A stretch of DNA of 64,000 nucleotides from Allomuricauda sp. (GTDB lineage Bacteria > Bacteroidota > Bacteroidia > Flavobacteriales > Flavobacteriaceae), in assembly GCA_017795045.1 (NCBI GenBank), contig CP051244.1:3325702-3389701 (forward strand), given 5' to 3'. The stretch's first letter is position 1. Each line of letters begins with the position of its first letter. The notes beneath the pieces were generated by a model that saw nothing but the letters and a program-made list of their open reading frames with translations, was not told the origin of the DNA and ran no database searches. Of this stretch, positions 17,202 through 26,225 are shown in pieces. Position numbers and translations under genes: made by a program.

Positions 17202-18575
17202 TCAGTCCTGTATCAATTTTTTGGTCAAATAGATGAATCGAATATACAACAATACCGCCGAAGCTGTTAGTCCGGACAACAATCCTATCCAAATCCCGGT
17301 ACTTTTAAAATGGGTATGCAGACCCAAGTAATAGCAAATGGGAAATCCGATCAACCAATAGGCCACAAACGTGATCAAGGTTGGAATCTTTACATCCTGA
17401 AGTCCCCTTAGAGCACCCAAAACCACGACCTGTAATCCATCTGAAATTTGAAAAAATGCTGCCACCAACAGCAACTTGGCCGCAATGACGATTACTTCGG
17501 TATTGTCCATTTGGTTGACAAGGTCGTCCACATCCAAATAAATGGTGGGAAACCAATGTCTCCCGATCAAAAAGAGAGCAGCAAAAACGATTTCCAACAA
17601 TAGGGTGAGGAAAAAAATGGATTCCGCAATTCTTTTGAGCTCCCTAAAATTCTGCAATCCCTTTTGATTGCCCACACGGACCATAGCAGCCACACTGAGC
17701 CCCATTCCCACCATAAAGGTCATACTACTCAAGTTCAATGCTATCTGGTTGGCCGCTTGGGCATTTTTACCCAATACCCCACTCAACCAAATGGCGGCGG
17801 TAAATATGGCCACTTCAAAGAACATTTGCATGGCCGAAGGAAACCCAAGACTGATGATTTTGTTCATCACCTTCTTCTCTATCACCTTAAAGTTGAACCC
17901 GGTCACGTAGGGTTGAAACTTCTCTTTTCTTTTCAGTAGAAACCAGATGTACCCCACCATGATAAACCGTGAGGCCAAGGTACCAATCGCCGCTCCTACG
18001 ATGCCCAACTTGGGAAATCCAAACGAACCAAAAATCAATAGGTAATTCAGTGAAATATTCACCACATTGGCCAAAATGGTGGCATACATGGGGTATTTGG
18101 TCTGCGACAACCCTTCCGAGAATTGCTTAAATGCTTGAAACATGACCAAGGGAACCAAAGAGAAGGCCACCAACTCCAAATAGGGTATGGCCAATTCCAC
18201 CACTTCCGGGGGTTGCTGCATGGAATGCATCAATGGCTTGCATAGTAGAATAATTCCGAAGAGGGACAATCCCAATAAGGTACACAGGACCAATCCGTGT
18301 TTGAGGGCACTTTTGCCATCTGCCTGATTTTTGGCCCCATCGGCCTCGGCTACCAAAGGGGTAATGGCCGTTGAAAATCCAATACCCAAGGACATGGCTA
18401 TGAACACAAAACTGTTCCCCAACGATACGGCTGCCAGTTCAGCGGTTCCCAACTGCCCCACCATGATATTGTCCGCAAAGGCCACAAACGTATGCCCCAA
18501 CATCCCCAAAATTACGGGGTAGGAGAGCTTAAGGTTGTATTTAAATTCCTTGGTATACCGTTGAAACATCGTCAT
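17202..18575 (-). CDS. MATE-family multidrug/toxin efflux transporter
   Basis: A polytopic protein of about 457 residues with twelve hydrophobic helices, typical of NorM-type cation antiporters (SYPVILGMLGHTFVAFADNI; AELAAVSLGNSFVF; NVVNISLNYLLIFG). I place the start at the ATG at 18575 (MTMFQRYTKEF). A longer frame begins at a TTG at 18593, but that lies inside the -7 element at 18591-18598. It leads a minus-strand operon with the 75-residue protein, PAP2 and GT39. Substrate unknown. Confidence 0.92.
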   Translation of the reverse strand: MTMFQRYTKEFKYNLKLSYPVILGMLGHTFVAFADNIMVGQLGTAELAAVSLGNSFVFIAMSLGIGFSTAITPLVAEADGAKNQADGKSALKHGLVLCTLLGLSLFGIILLCKPLMHSMQQPPEVVELAIPYLELVAFSLVPLVMFQAFKQFSEGLSQTKYPMYATILANVVNISLNYLLIFGSFGFPKLGIVGAAIGTLASRFIMVGYIWFLLKRKEKFQPYVTGFNFKVIEKKVMNKIISLGFPSAMQMFFEVAIFTAAIWLSGVLGKNAQAANQIALNLSSMTFMVGMGLSVAAMVRVGNQKGLQNFRELKRIAESIFFLTLLLEIVFAALFLIGRHWFPTIYLDVDDLVNQMDNTEVIVIAAKLLLVAAFFQISDGLQVVVLGALRGLQDVKIPTLITFVAYWLIGFPICYYLGLHTHFKSTGIWIGLLSGLTASAVLLYIRFIYLTKKLIQD

Positions 18576-18590
18576 GACAATTGGAACCGA

Positions 18591-18598
18591 CAAATATA
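18591..18598 (-). promoter_or_regulatory. -7 element for the MATE operon
   Basis: TATATTTG on minus, 15 bases before the ATG at 18575. It rules out the upstream TTG as start. No clear -33 TTG. Confidence 0.6.
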
Positions 18599-18655
18599 GA
18601 ACCTTCGGTACGGTTGTCCGAATTAAAAAAATGCTAAATCTCTAGAAAAAAACTT

Positions 18656-20233
18656 TTAAAATGCTTCTTCCAAAATGGATTGCATCTCTGGGAAATTTTC
18701 ATCGGTATCGCCATACTTTTGGCGCTCCTCCACGATGGCTTTCTTCATTTCCGATATGATATCGGCATACTTGGGGTCCCCATACGCATTGTGGAGTTCC
18801 TTGGGATCATTTTCCAAATCATAGAACTCCCATTGGGGTTCCGTAGGTTCGGAGGAAGCCCCACTCATACCCAATCCCTGTCCATAGAAAAAAGCAAGTT
18901 TGTACCGATGGTTTCTCACGCCAAAATGAGCCGGTCTTTTGGGTTCATGCAACCAATAGCGGTAGTACATTTGCTTTCTCCAATCGGCCGGTGCGTTTCC
19001 GTTTAGGATTTCCCGAAAACTTCTCCCTTGCATATAAGATGGCTTTTCTATACCCGCATAATCGGCCAATAAGGCAGGAAAATCAATATTTAGGATAATA
19101 TCATCTATACGCTGCCCACCCTTGATTTCCTTGGGATAACGGATTACGAAGGGCATTCTTAGGGACTCTTCGTAAATCAAACGCTTATCAAAAAAGCCAT
19201 GTTCGCCCAGAAAATAACCTTGATCGGCCGTATATACGACCACGGTGTTATCGGCCAGACCTTCTTCCTCCAAGAAATCGAGCAGTCTACCTATATTGTC
19301 ATCAATGGCAGCACCGCTACGCATAAAATCCTTGACCAATTTTTGGTAGATTTTTTTACGTTTCTGGACACTGTCCAAACCATCCAACGGATAAGGCAAC
19401 CCCGGATAGTAGGTCCAGAATTCTTCCGGCCTTTCGGTTGCGGCCTGCCAACGATCGGCCAAGCGCTCCAAAATTTGTCCATTGAATGTCCTTCCCGTGG
19501 TTTCCGGACCAAAATCCAGTAAAGATTCGGGTTCTGGGATTTCTTGATCAACATACAAATCTGCAAATCGTTCTGGGTAATCAAAAGGCTCATGCGTAGC
19601 CTTAAAATGGGTGAACATCAAAAAGGGTTTTTCGGCATCCCGGTTTTTAAGGTGTTCAATGGTCAGGTCGGTAATGACATCGGTGGAAAAGCCCTCGTAT
19701 TGTTTGCCTTGGGTTCCATCAGAGCCATCCACCCAATTCTCCTTGGTCTTCAAGATAGGGTTCACATAAACCCCTTGTCCCGGCAAAACCTCAAAATGGC
19801 CAAAGCCTTCGGGCTGTCTGTACAAGTGCCACTTGCCTATCACCGCGGTTTGATACCCAGCCTCGCCAAAGGTTTTTGCCACATTGGGATGGCCCACCGG
19901 AAGCGGTTCCCTTAAGGTGTATACTTGATTCAGATTACTATACTGACCTGTGAGAATGGTGGCCCGGCTTGGGCTACAAATGGAATTGGTACAAAAGGCG
20001 TTATTGAGCACCGCACCTTCCTTGGCCAACCGTTCAATGCTGTTGTTCTGTACATAATCTTCCAGAATTCCGCCATAAATCCCCCAAGCTTGCGAGGTAT
20101 GGTCATCGGAAAGAATGAAGAGAATGTTGGGTTTTTCTTCAACTTTGGGCTCTTCTTTGGTCTTACAGCTCCATGTTACCATGGTCAAAAGAAGTAGCAT
20201 TGACAGATTTTGTACTTGTTTGGATTGTATCAT
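18656..20233 (-). CDS. Lipoprotein arylsulfatase-family (S1) sulfatase
   Basis: A 525-residue sulfatase with the formylglycine motif CSPSR at residues 86-90 (C86 to be converted), metal ligands D43 and D44 in LSDDHT, GKWHL, and DQGYFLGEHGFFDKRLIYEESLR. The start ATG at 20233 lies two bases after the mazG stop and gives a lipoprotein signal with Cys at residue 23 (VTWSC). It should cut sulfate esters from a glycan at the cell surface or in the periplasm. The later motifs resemble N-sulfoglucosamine/GlcNAc-6-sulfatase branches (S1_11-like), but that is a guess. A formylglycine-generating enzyme is not in the window. Confidence 0.93.
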   Translation of the reverse strand: MIQSKQVQNLSMLLLLTMVTWSCKTKEEPKVEEKPNILFILSDDHTSQAWGIYGGILEDYVQNNSIERLAKEGAVLNNAFCTNSICSPSRATILTGQYSNLNQVYTLREPLPVGHPNVAKTFGEAGYQTAVIGKWHLYRQPEGFGHFEVLPGQGVYVNPILKTKENWVDGSDGTQGKQYEGFSTDVITDLTIEHLKNRDAEKPFLMFTHFKATHEPFDYPERFADLYVDQEIPEPESLLDFGPETTGRTFNGQILERLADRWQAATERPEEFWTYYPGLPYPLDGLDSVQKRKKIYQKLVKDFMRSGAAIDDNIGRLLDFLEEEGLADNTVVVYTADQGYFLGEHGFFDKRLIYEESLRMPFVIRYPKEIKGGQRIDDIILNIDFPALLADYAGIEKPSYMQGRSFREILNGNAPADWRKQMYYRYWLHEPKRPAHFGVRNHRYKLAFFYGQGLGMSGASSEPTEPQWEFYDLENDPKELHNAYGDPKYADIISEMKKAIVEERQKYGDTDENFPEMQSILEEAF

Positions 20234-20235
20234 AC

Positions 20236-21021
20236 TTATTGAACTTTTTGCATTTTCTTGGCCTCTTCCCAATACACATCCATTTCAGCCAAGGTCATTT
20301 CCTTTAAAGTCTTTCCGAGCTCTTTGGCCTTTCCCTCCAAATACTGGAAGCGATCTATAAATTTTTTATTGGTCCGTTCCAGGGCATTTTCCGGATTCAC
20401 TCCCAAAAAACGGGCATAATTGACCATGGAGAAGAACACGTCCCCAAATTCGGATTCCATTTGGTCGGCATTGTTGGATTTGATTTCCTCCTGTAATTCG
20501 CCCAGTTCTTCCTGTAATTTTTCAAATACCTGTTCCGGATGTTCCCAATCGAACCCCACCCCGGCCACTTTTTCTTGAATCCTATTGGCCTTGACCAAAG
20601 CTGGAAGGCTTTTGGGGACCCCTTCAAGCACGCTTTTTTTTCCTTCCTTGAGTTTGATGCTCTCCCAGTTCTGCTTTACCTCTTCTTCATTTTTCACCTT
20701 GACATCACCATAAATATGCGGATGACGGTTGATTAATTTTTCGCAGATGCCATGAGCCACATCAGCCATATCAAAATCTTGGGTTTCTGAACCAATCTTG
20801 GCATAAAACACGATGTGCAACAACAAATCGCCCAGTTCCTTTTTGACTTCTTCCAGATCATTGTCCAAAATGGCATCGCCCAACTCGTAGGTTTCCTCTA
20901 TGGTAAGATGCCTTAGGGATTCCATGGTCTGCTTTTTATCCCACGGACATTGTTCCCGTAACTCATCCATTATGGTAAGAAGTCGGTCAAACGCCGCTAA
21001 TTGTTCAGCTCTTGGGTTCAT
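20236..21021 (-). CDS. mazG: Nucleoside triphosphate pyrophosphohydrolase MazG
   Basis: A 261-residue two-domain MazG that hydrolyses non-canonical NTPs to NMP and pyrophosphate. The N-terminal domain shows CPWDKKQTMESLRHL and the metal motif EETYELGDAI then EELGDLLLHIVFYA (EExxE and ExxD); the second domain repeats the pattern with LQEELGELQEEI and ESEFGDVFFSMVNYARF. It is first in a unit with the sulfatase gene, two bases apart, behind a good promoter. Confidence 0.96.
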   Translation of the reverse strand: MNPRAEQLAAFDRLLTIMDELREQCPWDKKQTMESLRHLTIEETYELGDAILDNDLEEVKKELGDLLLHIVFYAKIGSETQDFDMADVAHGICEKLINRHPHIYGDVKVKNEEEVKQNWESIKLKEGKKSVLEGVPKSLPALVKANRIQEKVAGVGFDWEHPEQVFEKLQEELGELQEEIKSNNADQMESEFGDVFFSMVNYARFLGVNPENALERTNKKFIDRFQYLEGKAKELGKTLKEMTLAEMDVYWEEAKKMQKVQ

Positions 21022-21036
21022 TCATCTGGTTTTGTC

Positions 21037-21065
21037 CAAAAATACAAAGACCTTGAAAAGGCCAA
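21037..21065 (-). promoter_or_regulatory. Promoter for mazG-sulfatase
   Basis: On minus, TTG (21063-21065), 18 bases, then TATTTTTG (21037-21044), a full Bacteroidota -33/-7 pair. The ATG is 15 bases further on. Confidence 0.75.
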
Positions 21066-21306
21066 CGTGAAATTTATTCCATATTTATAAAGAGTTTCGC
21101 CATTTTTTCAACATTTATTAAAATAGACCCAAAAAACCTAAGGGGGTGCTATGGTGAAAATCGTATTTTTGAAAAAATGGCAAGTATGAAATCATTTCGA
21201 TAGCTCAAAACTTTTCTTATCCATGGCAATATTGGCATCATACAGAAAGACTTTACCAATGCAATGACTCCTTACCCGAGTTCCCAACACCAACTAAATC
21301 ACTCTA

Positions 21307-21969
21307 ATGAATAAATTACTCCTACCATTATTATTACTCCCTTTTTTACTGCATGCCCAAGATATCCAACGCTATCAAAAAGAAGTGGAGACAATCCAGA
21401 AAAACAATGATTCCATTTGGGACGCCACAAAACCCACCCTGGTCTTTACCGGGAGTTCCAGTGTTCGTATGTGGAAAGATGTACAGCAACGGTTTCCTCA
21501 ATATCAAATCCTAAACAATGGTTTTGGAGGTTCACAATTTTCTGACCTTCAGCACTATTTGGATGAGTTAATATTGAATTATGAGCCTGTAAAGGTGTTC
21601 ATTTATGAAGGGGACAACGATATCAGTGCCAAAAAAAGGCCAAGGGCCATCCTAAAATTATCCGAGGAAATCCTGCAAACCCTACAACAGGAGAGGCCGC
21701 AAATGGAGATTGTGCTCATTTCCGCCAAACCCAGCCTTTCCCGGTGGCATTTGAGACGTAAGTACAAACGTTTGAACAGAAAACTCAGCAGACTGGCCAA
21801 AAAGACCAATGGTATTGAATTTGTGGATGTATGGACACCCATGCTCGACAACAGAAAAGTAATGGATGACATCTTCATAGAAGATGGATTGCACATGAAC
21901 AAAAAGGGTTACGACATTTGGCAGCAAACCCTAAAAGATTATATCAACCTTAATACAAACCTTAATTAA
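21307..21969 (+). CDS. Secreted SGNH/GDSL hydrolase
   Basis: A 220-residue protein with a signal peptide (MNKLLLPLLLLPFLLHAQ). Block I is FTGSSSVRMW (nucleophile probably S51), block II is NNGFGGSQFSDL, block III holds the Asn of YEGDNDI, and block V is D192 and H195 in EDGLHMN. This sub-branch includes acetyl-esterases on sugars and phospholipase-like enzymes. The GH20 hexosaminidase follows after two bases, so removing an ester from a glycan ahead of that enzyme is a reasonable inference. No close promoter is clear; TATTTTTG at 21164-21171 is 135 bases upstream. Confidence 0.9.
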   Translation: MNKLLLPLLLLPFLLHAQDIQRYQKEVETIQKNNDSIWDATKPTLVFTGSSSVRMWKDVQQRFPQYQILNNGFGGSQFSDLQHYLDELILNYEPVKVFIYEGDNDISAKKRPRAILKLSEEILQTLQQERPQMEIVLISAKPSLSRWHLRRKYKRLNRKLSRLAKKTNGIEFVDVWTPMLDNRKVMDDIFIEDGLHMNKKGYDIWQQTLKDYINLNTNLN

Positions 21970-21971
21970 TT

Positions 21972-23549
21972 ATGATCTCCAGAATTTCAGCAATTGTTTT
22001 GGCATTGGTCGTCATGGCCTCCTGCCAGCCGGCCAAGCCGGAAATCAATTTCCCAAAGACCGATTTGGGAGCGGCCCCATTGATTCCAAAACCTGTAAAG
22101 ACCGTGGCCACGCACAGCGCGTTCGGATTGGACCAAAACACGGCCATTTACACTTCCACGACCGACGCGAAGCTTGAAAAAGTCGGGCAATTCCTTTCCG
22201 AAAAAATAAAATGGTCCACCGGATTGGATCTTGCCGTAAATGCCGCGGACGATTCAAAATCCGTGGAACGGTTCATCTACATCAATTTGGCCGATGATGC
22301 CAGCTTGGAGACAGAGGAATCCTATCAATTGGACATTAAAAAAGATTCCATCCTATTGAATGCCAAGACCGCTGCGGGAGCTTTTAGGGGAATACAGACC
22401 CTGAGACAGCTCATCCCTGAAAAAAGCAACGATACTTTGACCGACCATGCGCTTTGGCCCATCCCTTCGGGACAAATTGTGGACAGCCCAAAGTTTGAAT
22501 ATCGAGGTGCCATGTTGGATGTGGCCAGACACTTCTTCACTTTGGATGAAGTAAAGAAATACCTCGACATTTTAGCGTATTACAAGTACAACACCCTACA
22601 CTTGCACCTAACCGATGACCAAGGATGGCGTTTGGAAATCAAATCCTGGCCCAAATTGACCGAAGTTGGTGGTGAATTTGAAGTGGGTGGCGGTAAAGGT
22701 GGCTTTTACACTCAAGAAGAGTACAAGGAGCTTGTGGCCTATGCTGCAGATAGACACATCACCATAGTTCCCGAAGTGGATATGCCTGGACACACCAATG
22801 CCGCTTCGGTTAGCTATCCGTTTTTGAACGGTAACGGGAAACCTGTGAAAACCTACACCGGGACCCAAGTGGGCTTCAGTACTTTTGATGCCCAAAAAGA
22901 TACCGTGTATAGCTTTCTGGATGATGTAATCGGTGAGATTGTTGAATTGACCCCTGGCCCATACTTCCACATGGGAGGTGATGAAAGCCACGTTACCAAG
23001 AAAAGTGATTACATCCTCTTCGTGGAAAAGGTGGAGAAAATCATCCAAAAACACGGTAAAAAAATGGTAGGGTGGAACGAAGTGGCCCAAGCTGACATTA
23101 GCTCTTCCAGTGTGCTTCAACTTTGGAACGAAGCAAAATATGCCACCAAGGCCGCACAAGATGGTTCCAAAATTATTCTGTCCCCGGCCGAAAAAGCCTA
23201 TCTGGATATGCAGTATGATTCGCTTTCAAAATTTGGATTGCACTGGGCCGCCTATATTCCTGTTGACGAAGCATACAAGTGGGACCCCGAAACCTATATA
23301 GAAGGCCTGCCCAAGGAAAGTATTTTGGGTATTGAAGCTCCTCTTTGGTCCGAGACCATAAGTAATAGTGCCGAAATGGAGTACTTGGCCTTTCCGCGCG
23401 CCATAGGGTATGCCGAATTGGGCTGGTCCCCTGCAGAACACTGCAATTGGGAGGACTACAGACAACGCTTGGCACAGCAGGTAGCGTACCTCAATAAAAA
23501 ACAAGTAGCCTATTACCCCACCAAATTGGTGGATTGGAAAGAGGAGTAA
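21972..23549 (+). CDS. GH20 beta-N-acetylhexosaminidase, lipoprotein
   Basis: A 525-residue glycoside hydrolase that removes terminal beta-linked GlcNAc or GalNAc. A lipoprotein signal ends at C18 (VVMASC). The GH20b domain covers about residues 35-170 and the catalytic barrel starts at YRGAMLDVARHFFTL. The catalytic pair is D337 and E338 in HMGGDESH, and the sugar-binding HLHLTDDQGWRLEIK is present. It is coupled to the SGNH hydrolase gene. Its stop abuts the stop of the convergent DUF5606 gene with no gap. Confidence 0.96.
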   Translation: MISRISAIVLALVVMASCQPAKPEINFPKTDLGAAPLIPKPVKTVATHSAFGLDQNTAIYTSTTDAKLEKVGQFLSEKIKWSTGLDLAVNAADDSKSVERFIYINLADDASLETEESYQLDIKKDSILLNAKTAAGAFRGIQTLRQLIPEKSNDTLTDHALWPIPSGQIVDSPKFEYRGAMLDVARHFFTLDEVKKYLDILAYYKYNTLHLHLTDDQGWRLEIKSWPKLTEVGGEFEVGGGKGGFYTQEEYKELVAYAADRHITIVPEVDMPGHTNAASVSYPFLNGNGKPVKTYTGTQVGFSTFDAQKDTVYSFLDDVIGEIVELTPGPYFHMGGDESHVTKKSDYILFVEKVEKIIQKHGKKMVGWNEVAQADISSSSVLQLWNEAKYATKAAQDGSKIILSPAEKAYLDMQYDSLSKFGLHWAAYIPVDEAYKWDPETYIEGLPKESILGIEAPLWSETISNSAEMEYLAFPRAIGYAELGWSPAEHCNWEDYRQRLAQQVAYLNKKQVAYYPTKLVDWKEE

Positions 23550-23996
23550 TTATTCTTCTTCACTGGAGGCGACGGCGGATTCTTCCCCTTCGCCTTCAGT
23601 TTTTTCTTCTACAAAATCCGTGATGTTGTTATCGGTAAGAAGATTGTACCACTGGATAATTTTCTTGATATCACTGGCATACACCCTATCCTCATCATAG
23701 TTGGGCAGTACACTGAAGAAATATTCCTCCAAATCTATTTTGTCCGCCTTATGGCTAACGGAGGTCTTTTCTCCTCCTTCTTTCTCCTTGATCTTTTGAA
23801 AGACTTCCCGTAATGGCATTTCTTCCTCCAAGGTGTAGATGGCAATTTCAGACAAGACACTCACGTTGCTCCGCATTCCAACGGTAATTCGCTTTCCGTC
23901 CAACAGGGATTCCCCCACAAAACCACTCCTGGTCTGGGTCAATAATTTGTAAAGTCCTGGTTTACCTCCTATCGATAAAATCTTGTCCAATGCCAT
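23550..23996 (-). CDS. DUF5606-family protein
   Basis: A 148-residue cytoplasmic protein: MALDKILSIGGKPGLYKLLTQT, an SH3-like beta start, then a helical domain with YFFSVLPNYDEDRVYASDIKKI and an acidic, low-complexity tail of Glu and Ser. The pattern matches the Bacteroidota family DUF5606 as I remember it. The function is unknown. It stands upstream of def and ruvX on the opposite end of that cluster, with its own -7 element. Confidence 0.85.
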   Translation of the reverse strand: MALDKILSIGGKPGLYKLLTQTRSGFVGESLLDGKRITVGMRSNVSVLSEIAIYTLEEEMPLREVFQKIKEKEGGEKTSVSHKADKIDLEEYFFSVLPNYDEDRVYASDIKKIIQWYNLLTDNNITDFVEEKTEGEGEESAVASSEEE

Positions 23997-24016
23997 TCAA
24001 AATAAATTTATGCGCG

Positions 24017-24024
24017 CAAAAATA
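24017..24024 (-). promoter_or_regulatory. -7 element for the DUF5606 gene
   Basis: TATTTTTG on minus, 20 bases before the ATG at 23996. Confidence 0.55.
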
Positions 24025-24050
24025 TGTTTTTATCGCGAACGCCGATTTTT

Positions 24051-24641
24051 TTAACGTGCTTTTTTGATATTGGGAAATCGCATCTTGTAGTCCACACTGA
24101 TCTTTCCCTTGGAAATTTTTTCCAATCGGTTTTTTAGCAAACGCTTTTTAAGGGATGATAGCTTATCCGTGAACAAAACCCCCTCTATATGATCATATTC
24201 ATGTTGGATTACCCGGGCCAACAGACCATTATAGGTCTCGGTATGGGGTTCAAAGTTCTCATCCAAATAGCTAATGGTCACCTCAGGTTTGCGCTTTACG
24301 TCTTCCCGAATATCGGGTATGCTCAAACAACCTTCATTAAAATCCCATTCGGCCCCAGTTTCTTCCTCGATTTTGGCATTGATGAACACTTTCTTGAAAC
24401 CTTTCAACTGTTCTTGTTCTTCTTTGCTAAGATCTTCATCATCTGAAAAAGGTGAGGTGTCCACCATGAACAAGCGAATGGGCAATCCCACCTGTGGCGC
24501 GGCCAACCCAACGCCATGGGCATTGTACATGGTCTCCCACATATTGGGAATCAATGTGTCCAGTTTGGGATACTCTTTTGTAATATCGGTTGCGACCTTA
24601 CGCAAAACGGGGTCCCCGTAAGCAACAATGGGTAAAATCAT
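24051..24641 (-). CDS. def: Peptide deformylase
   Basis: A 196-residue metallo-enzyme that removes the formyl group from new proteins. All three motifs are present: GVGLAAPQVG (residues 43-52), EGCLSIP with metal ligand C105, and QHEYDHIEG with H147, catalytic E148 and H151. The start lies three bases after the ruvX stop, so the two form an operon. Confidence 0.98.
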   Translation of the reverse strand: MILPIVAYGDPVLRKVATDITKEYPKLDTLIPNMWETMYNAHGVGLAAPQVGLPIRLFMVDTSPFSDDEDLSKEEQEQLKGFKKVFINAKIEEETGAEWDFNEGCLSIPDIREDVKRKPEVTISYLDENFEPHTETYNGLLARVIQHEYDHIEGVLFTDKLSSLKKRLLKNRLEKISKGKISVDYKMRFPNIKKAR

Positions 24642-24644
24642 AAA

Positions 24645-25055
24645 TCAATTTCTGTTAAGGTATGCCTGCAATATCAGCGTGGCACTTATTTCATCGACCA
24701 GGCCCTTGTCCTGGCGCTTTTTCTTTTTCATTCCGCTGTCCAGCATGGACTGAAATGCCATTTTGGAAGTGAAACGTTCGTCTTGTCGTTCCACAGGGAT
24801 ATCCGGAAACTGGGTCGTGAGTTTTTGCAAAAAGGTTTGAATCAACGCCTCCGATTCCGAAGGGGTATTGTCCATTTGCTTGGGCAATCCCACCACAAAC
24901 CGCTCCACCGACTCGGTTCCCACGTAATCGGCAAGGAACGAAATCAAGTCCTTGGTCTGGACCGTGGTAAGACCAGAGGCTATCAATTGCAGCTCATCGG
25001 TAACCGCAACCCCCGTTCTCACTTTTCCATAATCCAAAGCCACAATTCTAGCCAA
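24645..25055 (-). CDS. ruvX: Holliday junction resolvase-like RuvX (YqgF)
   Basis: A 136-residue RNase H-fold nuclease linked to 16S rRNA 5' processing and to junction resolution. The protein starts RIVALDYGKVRTGVAVTD with the first catalytic Asp, followed by VVGLPKQMDNTPSE and DERFTSKMA, and the C-terminal Asp in DEISATLILQAYL. The start is a TTG at 25055; no ATG is available ahead of the conserved first strand. It heads the ruvX-def unit. Confidence 0.94.
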   Translation of the reverse strand: MARIVALDYGKVRTGVAVTDELQLIASGLTTVQTKDLISFLADYVGTESVERFVVGLPKQMDNTPSESEALIQTFLQKLTTQFPDIPVERQDERFTSKMAFQSMLDSGMKKKKRQDKGLVDEISATLILQAYLNRN

Positions 25056-25068
25056 ATCAATTTTTTGG

Positions 25069-25076
25069 CAAAAATA
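25069..25076 (-). promoter_or_regulatory. -7 element for ruvX-def
   Basis: TATTTTTG on minus, 13 bases before the TTG start at 25055. Confidence 0.6.
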
Positions 25077-25129
25077 ACCCTAAAAATGTTATGCCCTTAA
25101 AATAGGCCGTAATATTCTCAGGAGGGGGT

Positions 25130-25137
25130 TATCTTTG
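25130..25137 (+). promoter_or_regulatory. -7 element for dapD
   Basis: TATCTTTG on plus, 18 bases before the ATG at 25156, in the divergent region shared with ruvX. Confidence 0.6.
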
Positions 25138-25155
25138 TCAAAATTTTAAGAAAAA

Positions 25156-25971
25156 ATGACAGATTTAAGGGCACTTATTGAAAAAGCATGGGACAATAGG
25201 GAATTGTTGTCTGAGGAAAAAACCCAGAATGCCATCCGTGAAGTAATCAACCTGATTGATTTGGGAGAACTGCGATGCGCTGAACCCACAGAAGATGGTT
25301 GGCGAATCAATGAATGGGTAAAAAAGGCGGTGGTCCTATATTTCCCTATCCAGAAAATGGAAGTGCTCGAAGCTGGCATTTTTGAATACCATGACAAAAT
25401 CCCATTGAAGAGAGGATATCAGGAGAAAGGGGTCCGTGTGGTGCCACACGCCGTGGCCAGACATGGCGCCTACATATCCAAAGGGACCATTCTTATGCCC
25501 AGCTACGTTAACATTGGTGCTTATGTGGATGAAGGCACCATGGTGGACACATGGGCCACAGTAGGTAGTTGTGCCCAAATTGGGAAGAATGTCCACTTAA
25601 GTGGCGGTGTAGGAATTGGTGGGGTATTGGAACCCTTACAAGCTGCTCCGGTAATTATTGAGGACAATGCCTTCATAGGCTCTCGATGCATTGTTGTGGA
25701 AGGGGTCCGTGTTGAAAAAGAAGCCGTTCTAGGGGCTAATGTGGTCTTGACCGCCTCCACCAAGATCATTGATGTTACAGGAAACGAACCCGTAGAACTT
25801 AAAGGAAGGGTTCCAGCGAGATCCGTGGTCATTCCGGGAAGTTATACCAAGCAATTCCCTGCAGGTGAATACCAAGTACCTTGCGCCTTGATCATTGGAA
25901 AACGAAAGGAAAGTACAGACAAAAAAACGTCATTGAACAACGCTCTTCGCGAGCATGATGTCGCTGTTTAA
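25156..25971 (+). CDS. dapD: 2,3,4,5-tetrahydropyridine-2,6-dicarboxylate N-succinyltransferase
   Basis: A 271-residue enzyme of the succinylase branch of lysine and diaminopimelate synthesis. The left-handed beta-helix hexapeptide region (about residues 100-210) contains PSYVNIGAYVDEGTMVDTWA, QIGKNVHLSGGVGIGGVLEP and ENAFIGSRC-like DNAFIGSRC. It is monocistronic with a hairpin downstream. lysA, the last step of the same pathway, is at 46.3 kb. Confidence 0.97.
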   Translation: MTDLRALIEKAWDNRELLSEEKTQNAIREVINLIDLGELRCAEPTEDGWRINEWVKKAVVLYFPIQKMEVLEAGIFEYHDKIPLKRGYQEKGVRVVPHAVARHGAYISKGTILMPSYVNIGAYVDEGTMVDTWATVGSCAQIGKNVHLSGGVGIGGVLEPLQAAPVIIEDNAFIGSRCIVVEGVRVEKEAVLGANVVLTASTKIIDVTGNEPVELKGRVPARSVVIPGSYTKQFPAGEYQVPCALIIGKRKESTDKKTSLNNALREHDVAV

Positions 25972-26016
25972 TGCACTTAAGGGAAGGCAAACACAATAAC
26001 TATTGCCAGTATATCC

Positions 26017-26066
26017 ATTGGGTTGTTTCTTTTTTGAAAAAAAGCCGAAAAGAGAAGCAACCCAAT
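26017..26066 (+). terminator. Hairpin after dapD
   Basis: A 14-bp stem with one wobble position (26017-26030 against 26053-26066, GC part GGGTTG/CAACCC) around a 22-base loop that can itself fold (T5GA7). A TGTGTTTTC tail follows on plus. Confidence 0.55.
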
Positions 26067-26190
26067 TGTGTTTTCATACTCTATCATGTACAAAACAACC
26101 ATAAAATCATTCAAAAAGTAGGGGATTTTGATGTTTAATTGTTGTAAGAAAAATAAACGGATAAACAATTTTATCCCTGTTTTTTTGTTA

Positions 26191-26198
26191 TAGTTTTG
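26191..26198 (+). promoter_or_regulatory. -7 element for the GT2 gene at 26226
   Basis: TAGTTTTG on plus, 27 bases before the ATG at 26226. It overlaps the TTG at 26196 that would extend the frame, so that longer start is wrong. Confidence 0.6.
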
Positions 26199-26225
26199 TA
26201 CATACCAAACCCTATACCATTGAAA

